From Acanthornis magna (lineage: Eukaryota; Chordata; Aves; Passeriformes; Acanthizidae), in the NCBI GenBank assembly GCA_036785705.1, contig JAWUZG010000970.1, positions 2,204,501 to 2,268,500 on the forward strand: a stretch of DNA of 64,000 nt. The letters are read 5' to 3'. The notes beneath the pieces are model-generated. The model searched no databases and was not told the DNA's origin. It saw only the letters and a list, made by a program, of their open reading frames with translations. Position numbers and translations under genes: made by a program. How positions within the stretch are numbered: position 1 is the stretch's first letter; each line of letters starts with the position of its first letter. Shown here one piece after another: positions 25,201-35,645 of this stretch.

Positions 25201-28200
25201 CTCTATTCACTAACTTATTTTGTTGTTGAAGATGCAAAACATGGAAAAAGCACCAGGGTAATCAGTGTAAGTCAAGACCCATTATCAGGCATAATTAAGG
25301 GCCAAGTACATGCACTGCAAGGCAGTGCCAGGTAAGACGGACCTCACTTCTATGAAGAGAAAGATACATGCTAAATTGTCAATTGAACAAAAGAGAAGTG
25401 ATGAAGTAATTTATTACACCACCAACATATCTTCAATCCTCCCACACAAACTCAAGTAGAGTAAGGTACTGTATTTGCATAATTTTTGAGAACACATGAG
25501 AAAAAGTGCGAAAGCTCTTCATAATTCAAATGAGAGTGTTTTGGTGAATCGGAAGAAAGCATTTTATTCCTTATCTCTTTGTACATGTCCAATGCTAGCT
25601 GCAGTGATATGGACTAAACCCTTTCAACAGAGAGTGTAAAAATTCACAATTCTAACTCACAGAAACTGATGAGATTTCAGAACTCCACACTTTCACTCTG
25701 AAGCAAGATCACATAATTTCTTAAAATTTTGGTGAAATAATGACCAAATCCCATAAATTTGCAGACTGAGCTACTGAATTTTAAGGTTCTGAATTAAATA
25801 TTCCACAATTTTAAATATTTTTTTTACAATTAGTAGTTTATTACTTTAAATACAAGGTTTTAAATACTTTGTTGTATTGTCAGTTCCATTCTACAATGAA
25901 AGCTGTAGTTAGACATTCTAGGAGTTGGAAATGAAAGAAGCACTTCTACTGAAACAAAAAGCCCAACATCCCTCAAGTTCAATAGAAAGTTAAACTAGAA
26001 CCCAGAAGTTCTCAAACATTTTCAAAGACTGTCATCTGAATTTTCCCCCTACAATTTCCTACCATTCTTTCTTTCCCCCCCCTTCTTCTCTGTAGGAAAC
26101 ATGCATAACCAGACAACTTCCTTAAGAAGAATAAGACTTGGTCAAAACATTGTTCCTGGTAGGAAACTGATTAAAATTTTCAAAATGATCTTTCTAGTAT
26201 CTCTCACAAAGTCATGAAAGAGCTCAAGCCCACTGCTGGAGGTCTGCTGAGGCTTTTGTTTTATTCAGCACCCTCAGCCCTGTTCTGCAACTCAGTGCTA
26301 CCCTGGGAAAAACAAGAAGACAAAGATGGTGAAGGCAAAGATGCCAAACTTTGTTCCTCTAAACTGTGAGGGCCACTGCTATGTTTTCAGATTTGTAAAA
26401 AAGAAGTTACCCCTTCCCCAACCCTCAGTGAGTAATTCAATCCCTGAACCATTTTCTTGCCTTTATTTAACCAACTCAAGAGCATCCCAAGGTATTTTTG
26501 TCCTTTTGCATGTAGCCAGAACAATGGTACAACAGAAAGCACCTGCACCATTCCTCTAAAATCGCATTTACTCATGCACAGTTTCTGTTTCATTCAAAGA
26601 AATTTAGAGATAAAAATCTGTGCTATGAGTAGATAGAGTAGAGCTGAGGCTCAGAAAAGCAGTGCAGCATTATTCACTGAGCTGCAGAATCCTAGAAAGC
26701 AGTAATCTAGAAGGAGACAGTGACAAAAAGGACACTGGATAAAGCAAACATTTAGCAGCAAAAGGCCTGAACACCCGAGGGCCAATTCATCACTCTGTGT
26801 CTCCAAACATTTTCACCTTAAATACACAGTTTATTTCTGTGCACTCTATGGCTAATAGCAACTGTGAGAAATGAAAATGAGGCTGTTTCTCCAATAGTTA
26901 GGCTGAAAGATTTGAAGTATGAAACTCTTCTCTTCTTCAATTACAGGTAGAATTTATATTAGTTGTGTATTTGCAGCACCAGAAGGAAAGGAAAATTATT
27001 TCTGTCTCTGGAATTCAACATTTTATCTCAAGAGATGAAATAATTTAAACCAAGCATCAGGAAGATATGTTGGGGAATGGAAAGCATGAGACCCCCATTA
27101 TGTCAGGCACTTAAAAATCAGATGTAAAAAAATTTAGTAAACATTTGGGAACAGCAGCTGTTGTATTAACAGATGAATGAATACTAGGCTAGATGTATGA
27201 AGGAACATATTCCCAGAGCAGTTTCCAAGTCGCCAGTGATCTTAGGAGACTTACATAACTCCACCTGATCTTCATTCATTTTAAGTTTAGGAGTCCTTCT
27301 AGCAGCAATAAAATTCTGCACTGGAAGAAACTGTCCAGAAACAATTGTGATTATCTTTGCTACTTCTGACTTCTGATCTGACTTTCAAAGAGTAAGATAT
27401 TTGAAGAGCCAGATCTTCAGGTAATAGAAACAGGCATAGATCTACCAAAAAAAGAAGTTGTGTGCCAAATAAATATTTGCAGTTTTTGTCACTGTATTTG
27501 TAGTGCTAACGATCTTCTGTTTATTAACCTGTATATGCCAAAATTTGGTTCTCTCCTGTCCAGATCTCTCGCATGCACTGTCATTCATCACCTCAAGAAA
27601 AACATTTTCACCTGATGCAATAGATCTGCCTCCAATGGATAGACAATGTATTGTACTTCAGTCACCAATCAGATATCTACTTCTTAATTTTAAGAGCTGG
27701 TTTCAGTTTGTTTGCTTAATTAATTTCCTGTAATACAGCATTACATATTTCTCATCTGTACCTACAGAACTTTTTAGTGATAACTAATCTGTGGCTTTTC
27801 CCCCTACTGAAAAAACAATCTGTGGCTTTGGCTTTTAGATGCCAAAGTGACAGTGATCTATGACAGTGTCAATTAAAAAGGAAAAAAACAGTCTAAGTAA
27901 CATTAAAGTCTTCATGTGTGATATCCACTTCCCATCAATACTTTCTAATGCTCCTATCACACAGTAATCTAGAGGTAGGTCATTTGCATAACAAATTCCA
28001 ACTGTATTTGTAAGACAGTAAAAAAAGCTTTTTGATATAATTATCATCGTTCCTAATGGTAAAGTAATATATAAAGCTTTTTCACTTTTCTCAAAATTAC
28101 ATGCAGTTTTTAAAATCAGTGCTCTCTCTCACTAGTTAAATGTGAGGCTATGCCTTTCAGAGATGCTGAGGAATTTGGCTCTGTTACAAGAACGTATTAT

Positions 28201-28307
28201 CTGAAATTACAAAAAGACTTTTCACTGGAAGTCCATAAAGACTGAACTGGTAAAACTAAACATTTAACACAAGAGATTAGAAAATCTCAATTTGTTCAAA
28301 CACTTAC
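22206..28307. other. Gene-free stretch, possible intron of the candidate minus-strand gene
   Basis: Contains the A22 tract and a 16-bp repeat CCTGGTTCTTCTCAGA at 22994 and 23036. If the candidate gene at 28.3-29.0 kb is real, its later exons should lie here or further left. An open minus-strand segment ending at 28001 (acceptor AAATACAG) is phase-compatible with the signal-peptide exon but lacks a convincing donor. Confidence 0.45.
23991..24012 (+). repeat. A22 homopolymer
   Basis: An uninterrupted run of 22 A followed by GCTAAAAAAATC. No retrocopied gene is recognised upstream. Confidence 0.95.
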
Positions 28308-28412
28308 CAGGAGAAGTCTCTGTGCACTGGAACAAGCATCACATCTATGTCTTTGCACTCACACCATGCCTGGCACACTCCTGATATGTCCACAGTGACA
28401 CATATATCTATC
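28308..28412 (-). CDS. Candidate Cys-containing exon downstream of the signal-peptide exon
   Basis: This is an open minus-strand segment with acceptor TTTTTACAATTAG and donor CTG|GTAAGTG. The open frame reads VTVDISGVCQAWCECKDIDV and on to VHRDFSW. With the 28412 acceptor the entry phase is 2, which fits the tiny first exon but not the 83-nt exon. An internal acceptor ATATCAG (exon start 28380) gives the phase 1 needed to follow the 83-nt exon. The second acceptor has a weak pyrimidine tract. There is no recognised homology; treat it as a hypothesis. Confidence 0.2.
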
Positions 28413-28728
28413 CTAATTGTAAAAACATTCAATATTCTGAATTTCTTTAAAGTACTTTCTGCTAATTGTTACACTCTGAAGATATATTGAGAAAGCAGGC
28501 ATGATAGGCTGCCTTAGAGCTGGGAACCAGTGTATTTATTTCTTCTTATCCAGAATGAATGGGAATTTAAGCTCCTAACTCACAGCAGCTTTCCTATATA
28601 AAATGATGAAAAGTGAGCTGCAGAGAAAATGCAGATCTGAAATGTAGAGTCTCTTTCCATATTAGGAAAGCAAATCTTAAAATTCACACTTACTCTCAAT
28701 TTATAAACATAATTTGGAGAAATCTTAC

Positions 28729-28811
28729 CTTCTATGATCTGAGCTGCTGCACCAGCATGGATTGACAAGCCAAAGAGCAGTAGCGACAAGTCCCAGGTCC
28801 ACCAGGCATGC
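28729..28811 (-). CDS. Candidate signal-peptide exon, unrecognised gene
   Basis: This 83-nt exon candidate has a long pyrimidine tract (TTCTTCCCCCCTTTTTTTT) and acceptor CTGCTCCAG before it and donor GTAAGA after it. In frame with the 11-nt upstream exon it encodes HAWWTWDLSLLLFGLSIHAG followed by AAAQIIE, then one base of the next codon (phase 1). Trp-rich start, hydrophobic core and small residues before a Gln fit a signal peptide cleaved after Ala. A phase-1 border after the leader is common in genes for extracellular modular proteins. I do not recognise the family. It may be a chance arrangement. Confidence 0.35.
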
Positions 28812-28921
28812 CTGGAGCAGGTGTGCCAAAAAAAAGGGGGGAAGAATGAGACCAAAGAGTGTGATACAGAAACACAAGAGGAAAAAAAGAAAAAGTAAAA
28901 TTTAGAAGCAAGAGTTCTTAC

Positions 28922-28932
28922 CATGAGAGCAT
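28922..28932 (-). CDS. Candidate first coding exon of an unrecognised secreted protein
   Basis: On the minus strand ATG CTC TCA TG is followed at once by the consensus donor GTAAGA. Spliced to the 83-nt exon at 28729-28811 it gives MLSWHAWWTWDLSLLLFGLS and more, a signal-peptide-like start. The initiation context is ordinary (AAAAAATGC). Such a tiny coding first exon occurs in some secreted-protein genes. Its support is the coherent TATA, ATG, donor, acceptor and signal peptide order. No homology is recognised. Confidence 0.3.
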
Positions 28933-28987
28933 TTTTTGAAAGTCAGTTGAAAGAACTTAAGTGAGGAAAAAGTGCAGTGCACATGAG

Positions 28988-28994
28988 TTTTATA
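28988..28994 (-). promoter_or_regulatory. TATA-like box upstream of the candidate secreted-protein gene
   Basis: TATAAAA on the minus strand lies 55 bp upstream of a possible start codon. A TATA box usually sits about 30 bp before the start of transcription, which would give a 5' UTR of roughly 30 nt. A TGAGTCA (AP-1-like) motif lies about 100 bp further upstream, near 29092-29098. No CpG island is present. This is only a motif match. Confidence 0.3.
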
Positions 28995-31900
28995 CTTATG
29001 AAAATAAGAAGTTAATAAAAACTGGAGCCTGCTGTTTCTCCTCCAACGTTCAGACACAAGTGGAACAAAGGCAGCACTCAGGCTCTCTGTGTGACTCACT
29101 GCAATTCACTGCTCCAGCTCTGAAATCTGACTCCGTGTAGACTTCCCTGTCAGACCACTGCCGAAAACTTCCTACTGTATTTATGGATGGACACCCCTAG
29201 CTGCTGTACACCATCCCAGCTCTGTCATTATCCAGCCTTGTCTTTAACTGCTGTGTGCCCTGACAGACAGCAGCACAGCCTCCCCTCCCTCTGCCCCCGC
29301 CTGCTCACAGCCTCCACTTATCCAATAAAGTATGACCTCCAACATCCTTCCATCCAGCATTACACAGGCAGTGTTACAAATTCTTACATGGAATGGGACA
29401 GTTCTCTGGCCATTATAGCCAAACGTTTTCAGAAGCAAGTTTTAAGATATGAGCAGGACAGAACAGCAGTTAAATGGCAACAAATACCAGGGATTCACAC
29501 TCTCACTGTCTTGAAGATTTTCTGTCACCTACAGAGACGTTTTGAAGTACACCCTTTTCTCTGTCAAGCTCTCTAAGTTTAATACTCACATTTACAGAGA
29601 TTTACACCCTGCTTGTATTTTAAGAATGTGTCTCTACCTCAGCAGCTGTACATATATGTGTCTGCTATAAAGATCCTGTAGCTGAGCATTTCTAATAGTT
29701 TCCATTAAAAGTGTTATTTCACCCCTCCCTCCTAACTCAATGAAAAGCATTTTTTCCACATGTAGTCCTTTAAAGCTAGTACTTGCTTAAGGAAGAAATT
29801 CTGTAAGGATTTGCTTAAAATAAATGAGACAATATTTAAATCATGAGTAGTTTAACAAAGGCTGCAATTGTCACTTTTTAACTGGGACAGGAGGGAGCTT
29901 GGAAAGAACTGCATGTGAAAAGGGACCAGTGGGCGCTTGGTAGATCTAGGCTGAAAGGTGTTGAAGATCACCTTAGGAGAATCTAAACTAAAAAGGGATT
30001 TACCTAGGATGGGGAGTGGGAGACAGAGGAGTAAATTTTTTTTCAGTAATGAAAGAACAATCCCAATGAATAAACAGAATTATGAAGAATTTCATAATGA
30101 AATTATGAAATGAACTGTCAATAAAATGCTTGAGTTTGGAGGGGTTTGTTTAGTTGGCTGTTTTGGGGGAGGTTTGTTACTGGGATTATTTTAATGGGTT
30201 TTTTTGTTGCTGTTATTGGGGGTTTTTGATTGCTAGTTTATTTATTTATATTTTATTACATTAGAAAATTCAGAGGTTAAGGCTTTAAAATCTAGAATCT
30301 TGGTTCTGCCTCAGACTCCCCTTTTTGTTTAGAAACCACAACAGGTCAGCTCTGTCCAGGTATAATTTTAGCTAAACCACAGACCAGTATTATTTGTTAT
30401 CCACCTTCTCCGTAACGACAAGGAAGAAAGAGATAAAAACATCTTTTAATCAAGTGTCTTATTATAAACACACACACAATTTTATCTTCTTCCGAGGACC
30501 AAGGACCTCCCATTTTCAGTCCCATAGTACTACATCAAGGCTGAAAAAAGGTTTCATCATTCACCTCTTCTTCTTGAGGCTATCATCTCTTTCTTTTGTC
30601 ACTGAAATTTCTCCATTGTCACCAGCTGCACTGCTTACAGGAACAGTGTTTGTAACATTTGGTCAAATCATATATGAAACCCATTTATTTTATGCTTTTA
30701 TCTCACACACTATATGTATGTTATCCTAAGAGAAAATCCTGAGTTTTTAAGAATTCATGGAAAATGTATTTATATACAGTCTGGCTCACTTTTCCATTTT
30801 TTTCAGGTATTATTTAGCAATAGCTACCAAGAGCCATTATTAGTCCTGTCAAACCATTTTTTAACTCAGTTCCTTCCTTTGATAGGAAAAAAGGAACTTT
30901 CTGCCTCTTTATCCACAAAATGTCAGCAGTTTACCTGTATAATGCTTCCTGTTCCAATAGAGTTTTCATCCAGTACATATGACCAAAACATATGTCTGCC
31001 TTGGTATCTTACAGTAGACTAACATATTTAATGTATGAATGTAGAAGTAGTCTCCAGATTTATAAAATTTGTAATGATTTTTTACAGTATATGCAGTAAA
31101 GACTCAATTATTGGATGGATTTTTCCTCTGATTTTAGAAAACCCATAGAAATGAAGGAATATGCTATTCATTCAGATGGTCTACATGAAATGCTGCTAAC
31201 AGTGCATTTAGTTTCTGCTGGACACTTTAACATGGATGTCTGGGAAATGCTCAACATTTTTATCCAATACTGGATAAAGGAAAACAAGACAGAACATGTT
31301 CTTGACCTCTGCAGTCCATTCGTTTTGAATGGATGGCCATGGAAGAATCCCTAAATACAAACAGTTTATTACCCCCACTCCTGCAGGTCATTGGGATTTG
31401 TTGAGTTTCTTGTGCTCATCTGTAGTCCCAAGAATTACTGAATTACAGGCTCTCTGTGTCTGCTATATCCTTCTATCCATGTGTATCTTGCTCCCCACAA
31501 GGGCAGTGACATTTGTACACATCCACTCAGTTCTAACCTTGCTATTTGTCTCTTCTTTTTCAAACACAGCAGGACTTCTTTGAGTTAGCGCATGTGTGCT
31601 TTCCTTTAGTACTGTGTCCAGCTGTCTTCAACTAAGCTGGAGTTTTCCTGCTTGTTAAAAATCTTCATTTTCTAGGCAGAAGTTTTGCTTACTCTCTTCA
31701 GCTCTGTCAACTGATTGCACTCCTTAAGACTCCAAATGGCAGGCTACAATTCTGTGGTCGCAGTTCTTATCTGTTCATTGAATTAGTCTGGCTGGATGTT
31801 CTGATATTACTCATCAGAGGGATTTTTTTTTCTGTCCTGTTGACTGCAACACAAATTTCTTAGCTGCACGTTTCTATCCCCTGTAATTGTAGAATATAAG

Positions 31901-32039
31901 ACTCATAGGAATACTCTTGTGCAAAGTTAATGTTAGAGAAGTAGTCTGGACCAAGGCCTGAGTGAGTTAGGAACCTTACTAGAAAAGAATAAAAGACTTA
32001 CCTTTTTCTTAGACTTCTCCTGAGCACGTGCAAATAGTT
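28995..32039. other. Gene-free stretch
   Basis: Includes a T/G-rich patch (30139-30230) with several G-runs. The longest ORF here (29187-29576, plus) has no recognisable family. Confidence 0.55.
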
Positions 32040-32455
32040 GGTATTCACAATGCCCTCTGGCAAGGAGGTCCACAGCTCAGTTATGCATTTCATAAAGAAG
32101 TCTCTTCTTTGTTTTCAACTTAGGTCCTGCTGATATTCCTTGATGCCTCTGAGCCCTTGTACTGAGTAGGGTTCACCTATTGAGTGCCCATTCTCTTCTC
32201 CCCATGCCCTTCTGTGATTTCAGAGGCCTCTTTCGTAATACCCTTTCCGCTTGTCTTCTTTTTCTACTAAGAGTGAACTTGTTTGGTTGTTTCTTTCCAT
32301 TCCACACTTCTAGTTGTCTTTTTAGCCTTTCTCACAGTTTCTGTGTTCTAGGACATAATTTTTGATCTTTGGTGGAGTCAGGTGAATCATAACTGCACAT
32401 GATGCAGGTAATCCCAAGATTTCCTGAGTGACATAGCAATGCTCTCTGTGCTTTT
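32040..32455 (-). mobile_element. Ancient, highly diverged CR1-like LINE fragment
   Basis: The pattern 'aatgccctctggcaaggagg', 'tcataaagaagtctcttctt', 'gtgatttcagaggcctcttt' and 'aactgcacatgatgcaggta' follows, in order, an antisense CR1 lineage better known from turtles and crocodilians. Divergence is high. The call rests on remembered consensus order and is less certain than the younger copies. Confidence 0.55.
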
Positions 32456-32759
32456 TCTGGTGAGGAACACAGTTGATGTGCTTTCTCGACTGCAGCCAAG
32501 GTGACATTTTCATGGAACTCTCATAAGCCAAATAATTAGTGCCGAAGAGGTAATTTTATATGTAATTAGGATTTCCCCTGCCTCTGAATAAATTTATAAC
32601 AAATGGTAGAAACTAATGTAGTCTACCATTAATTCTCCAGTTATTCCCTCTTAGAAGATTCATTTGGAATTCTTTACAATCTCTCCCATCCTTATTAAAA
32701 AAAATCCTCATCATCAAAGTTCACTGCACAGCCCTAACATAACTGCCTGCCCTCACTGA

Positions 32760-33055
32760 AGCCCACAAGAAAGATGGAGACTGCAAGAGCATGTAGTGAC
32801 AGGACAAGGGGCAATGGCTTCAAACTGAGAGAATTTAGGTATTAGAAAGAAAGTCTTTACTGTGAGGGTAATGAAACACTGGAAGAGGTTGCCCTGAGAA
32901 GCTGTGGATGCCCCATCCCTGGAAGTGTTCAAGGCCAGGTTCAATGAAGCTCTGAGCAACCTGGTCCAGTGCAAGGTGTCCCTGCCCATGGCATGGGGTT
33001 GGAAGTAGATAATCTTTAAGGTCCCTTCAAACACAAACCATTCTGTGATTCTACA
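32760..33055 (+). mobile_element. CR1 LINE 3' fragment
   Basis: Sense-oriented CR1 3' end: 'gacaaggggcaatggcttca', 'aagctgtggatgccccatcc', 'agcaacctggtccagtgcaa', ending in ATTCTGTGATTCTAC. 5'-truncated, about 300 bp. It explains the minus-strand ORF at 32753-33100. Confidence 0.95.
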
Positions 33056-34884
33056 ATGAGACAAGCAGGGCAATATTTGTAGAATTACAGTGGTGACCAA
33101 TCTATCTACAAGAGCTGCCTGTATATTCCTCTCATTTTTGCCTCTCTTTCAACCAGTTATTCACACACAGACTCATTTTTTGTGCCTCAGCTTCCTGAAA
33201 AGTCAGTGAGTCTGAGCACATAGCTTAAGCGATGGATAACTGCAGGGTATATCAATTTATCCAGAAATTCTGAATGACATTATACCCTACAGATGGGTAC
33301 AAACTAAGGTCACGCAGCGAAAGAATTTTGGCACTTTCTGGCTCTTTAGTACTTAATTTAAAGTAATTTGATTTTCTGCCTACTCTATCCTCCCTCACAG
33401 TATTATAAAAAGTCCTGGACAAAAATATTAAATTTTTCATGTAGCGGGACCTGATTGGCAAAGAAGACAAAGAGGAATCAGGGACCTGAAGCTTGCAATG
33501 GAAACCCTAGACTGGAAGGAATCTCCCATCAATACTTACATTGGGAGATGATATTTGAAAGAGAAGATACAAGGTCTGTTGGGCACACAGGTGGGTAAGA
33601 TGGGGAGAGTCGATGAATAATAGAGAGAAAAAAAAGGAGAATGAGACTGAGTGAGAAGCTTGGCGTAAGAAGTTGGAAAGAGGTGAGGACAAAGCTGAGA
33701 ACTGGAAGCCAGTTAGGAAGCAGAAGGAAAGGGAAATGTTGGTATGTTACCTGACACTAGGTGGCAGGTAAACCAAAAATAACTGTTTAGGCATATATAT
33801 TTCTCCTCTACAAACTCTGGCTCAGTCTTTTGCCAGGCAGCATGACAAGAAGAGGGAAAACTCTGTGACACTTCTGTTATAAGCAAGCATCCATGAAACC
33901 TTTTAGCAAAGCATGACTTGTGCAATACTCTAGTATTTCAAGCAGTTTTTGCTGTGAATAAGGATATTTCTGTACTTCTGGAGGCACTTGCAAGGGTCAG
34001 TACGCCCCTATGAGTTTTTGAGTTTGTGTTCTAAAATGAAAAAAACATTAAAACTAGTAACTAATTATTTGACAGGGTCACAAAAATTACCATTTCCAGA
34101 AATGGCTGAACCGTTTCTGGTGAAGTTTATAGTATTGGCATGAGACACTAAGTCAGTGTTTAAAAACTGTACAAGCAATTGAAATTATTCAATAGAGCAT
34201 GTGGGACAACTGTAAAACCAAACATAAGCAGATGTTCTGCTTGTAATTTAAACTCACTTGCATGGCAACACTGATCCTATTAGTACTAAATTAATTTATC
34301 ATTGGCAGAAGGGTACATAGTTTTAAAGCATATTTTAAAAAATATGTCTTAACCATATTAAGTACATGCATTGCACTGAAAGGCTCCATTCAGACTAAAT
34401 GTCACACATTCCTTTTATATGAATAAACCCAGAAAGAATTATATGCAGTACTTTTGCTGTCTGTCTCCATGTGCAGCTGAGCTGAAGAAACACTTTTTCC
34501 TCCACATACATGCGTGCACATGGCCTACCATAGGGCACAGAAAGTAAAACCTTCACCGGAATGCCTATCATGTTCCGTGCAAGCTAACTTGACTCAAATA
34601 TTTTCCTTGTAAAAATATTTATAAAACTTGACCCAACGAGTGACCTTAGTGATTACTTTTTACACTGCCTTGAGATAAACCTGGGAAAAGCCTCCTCTTC
34701 TACACTGGGACAAACCTCTTTTCCCACTGGTTTATATTAGGTAGGCGTTTTCAGAAAAGAAAAATTCTACTTTTTCAGCCAACCACAAGGTGATGCAAAT
34801 GTCAAATCTTTAATCACATCAGATTATTTTCTCAAATTTCTGCTTTGCAAATCATCACAGGAATATGGACAGGATAAGTGAAAA
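33056..34884. other. Gene-free stretch
   Basis: Nothing recognised; moderately purine-rich at 33550-33740. Confidence 0.6.
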
Positions 34885-35235
34885 GCAACTGATGTCATCT
34901 ACTTGTGCAAAGCATCTGACACAGTCCCACACACTGTCCTCATCTCTAAACTGAAGAGGCATGGATTTGATGGATCAGTGGATGAGGAATTGGCTGCATG
35001 GTCACACTTGAAGAGCTGCAGTCAATGGCTCAATGTCCAAGTAGAGACCAGTGACAAGTAGCATTCCTCAGGGGTTGGTGCTGGGACTGGAGCTGTTTGA
35101 CATCTTTGTCAGTGACATGGAGAGTGGGATCGAGTGTGCTCTCAAGGATTCAAACTGGGAATTACAATGGAGGAACAATTACCAGCAGACCTGTACGAGT
35201 GGGGCTGATAGGGCTGATGAGCAAAAGGCATGGGG
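34885..35235 (+). mobile_element. CR1 LINE reverse-transcriptase fragment
   Basis: Sense CR1 RT sequence, recognisable in broken frames: 'tctgacacagtcccacacac' (SDTVPHT), 'cattcctcaggggttggtgc' and 'agtgggatcgagtgtgctct'. It is interrupted by stops and followed by a 5' ORF2 segment rather than by the RT C-terminus. Confidence 0.85.
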
Positions 35236-35254
35236 TGATGGTGTCACAAAAGCA

Positions 35255-35480
35255 GAAAACAAGACTTAAATACGAGCACCTCCAGAATTCACCTGTAGCC
35301 AAAGCAACATCAGTGGGAAAACCCAGACCCTTGGGTATCTCAGGATTCTAGGGTGCCTCTCTGAAGTGCATGTACATAGCATGGGGAATAAACGTGATGA
35401 GTTAGATATCTGTGCTCATCTGCAGGCCTAAAACCTTGCTGCAACCACAGAGACATGGTGGGGTGGCCTGCAGGCCATTC
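35255..35480 (+). mobile_element. CR1 LINE 5' ORF2 (endonuclease start) fragment
   Basis: Matches the start of CR1 ORF2: 'gtgggaaaacccagaccctt', 'aagtgcatgtacatagcatg', then ATGGGGAATAAACGTGATGA and ACAGAGACATGGTGGGGTGG (MGNKRDEL ... TETWW). In an intact CR1 this precedes the RT, yet here it follows an RT fragment. Confidence 0.85.
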
Positions 35481-35489
35481 CTGCTGCCA

Positions 35490-35645
35490 GCAAGTTGACA
35501 GAGGTGGTCATTTGCCTCTGCTCAACCCTGGTGAGGCCACACATGGAGTGCATGTCCAGTTCTGGGCTCCCCAGTGCAAAAGTGATGTGACCATAGTGGG
35601 AAAAGTCTAATGAAGTGCCAAAAAGATGGTAAAGGGACTAGAGGA
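35490..35645 (+). mobile_element. CR1 LINE ORF2 3' fragment
   Basis: Sense CR1 late-ORF2 sequence: 'ctggtgaggccacacatgga' followed by 'tccagttctgggctccccag'. It abuts the 5' ORF2 piece, so most of the RT is deleted between them. Confidence 0.8.

Noticed and set aside
27835..28047. Minus-strand open segment (VGICYANDLPLDYCVIGALE) as a definite exon
   Set aside because: The acceptor is fair and the phase fits the leader exon, but no credible donor follows, so it was kept only as a side note.
29187..29576. 129-codon plus-strand ORF
   Set aside because: No recognised family; non-ATG or weak start context, and no splice or polyadenylation support.
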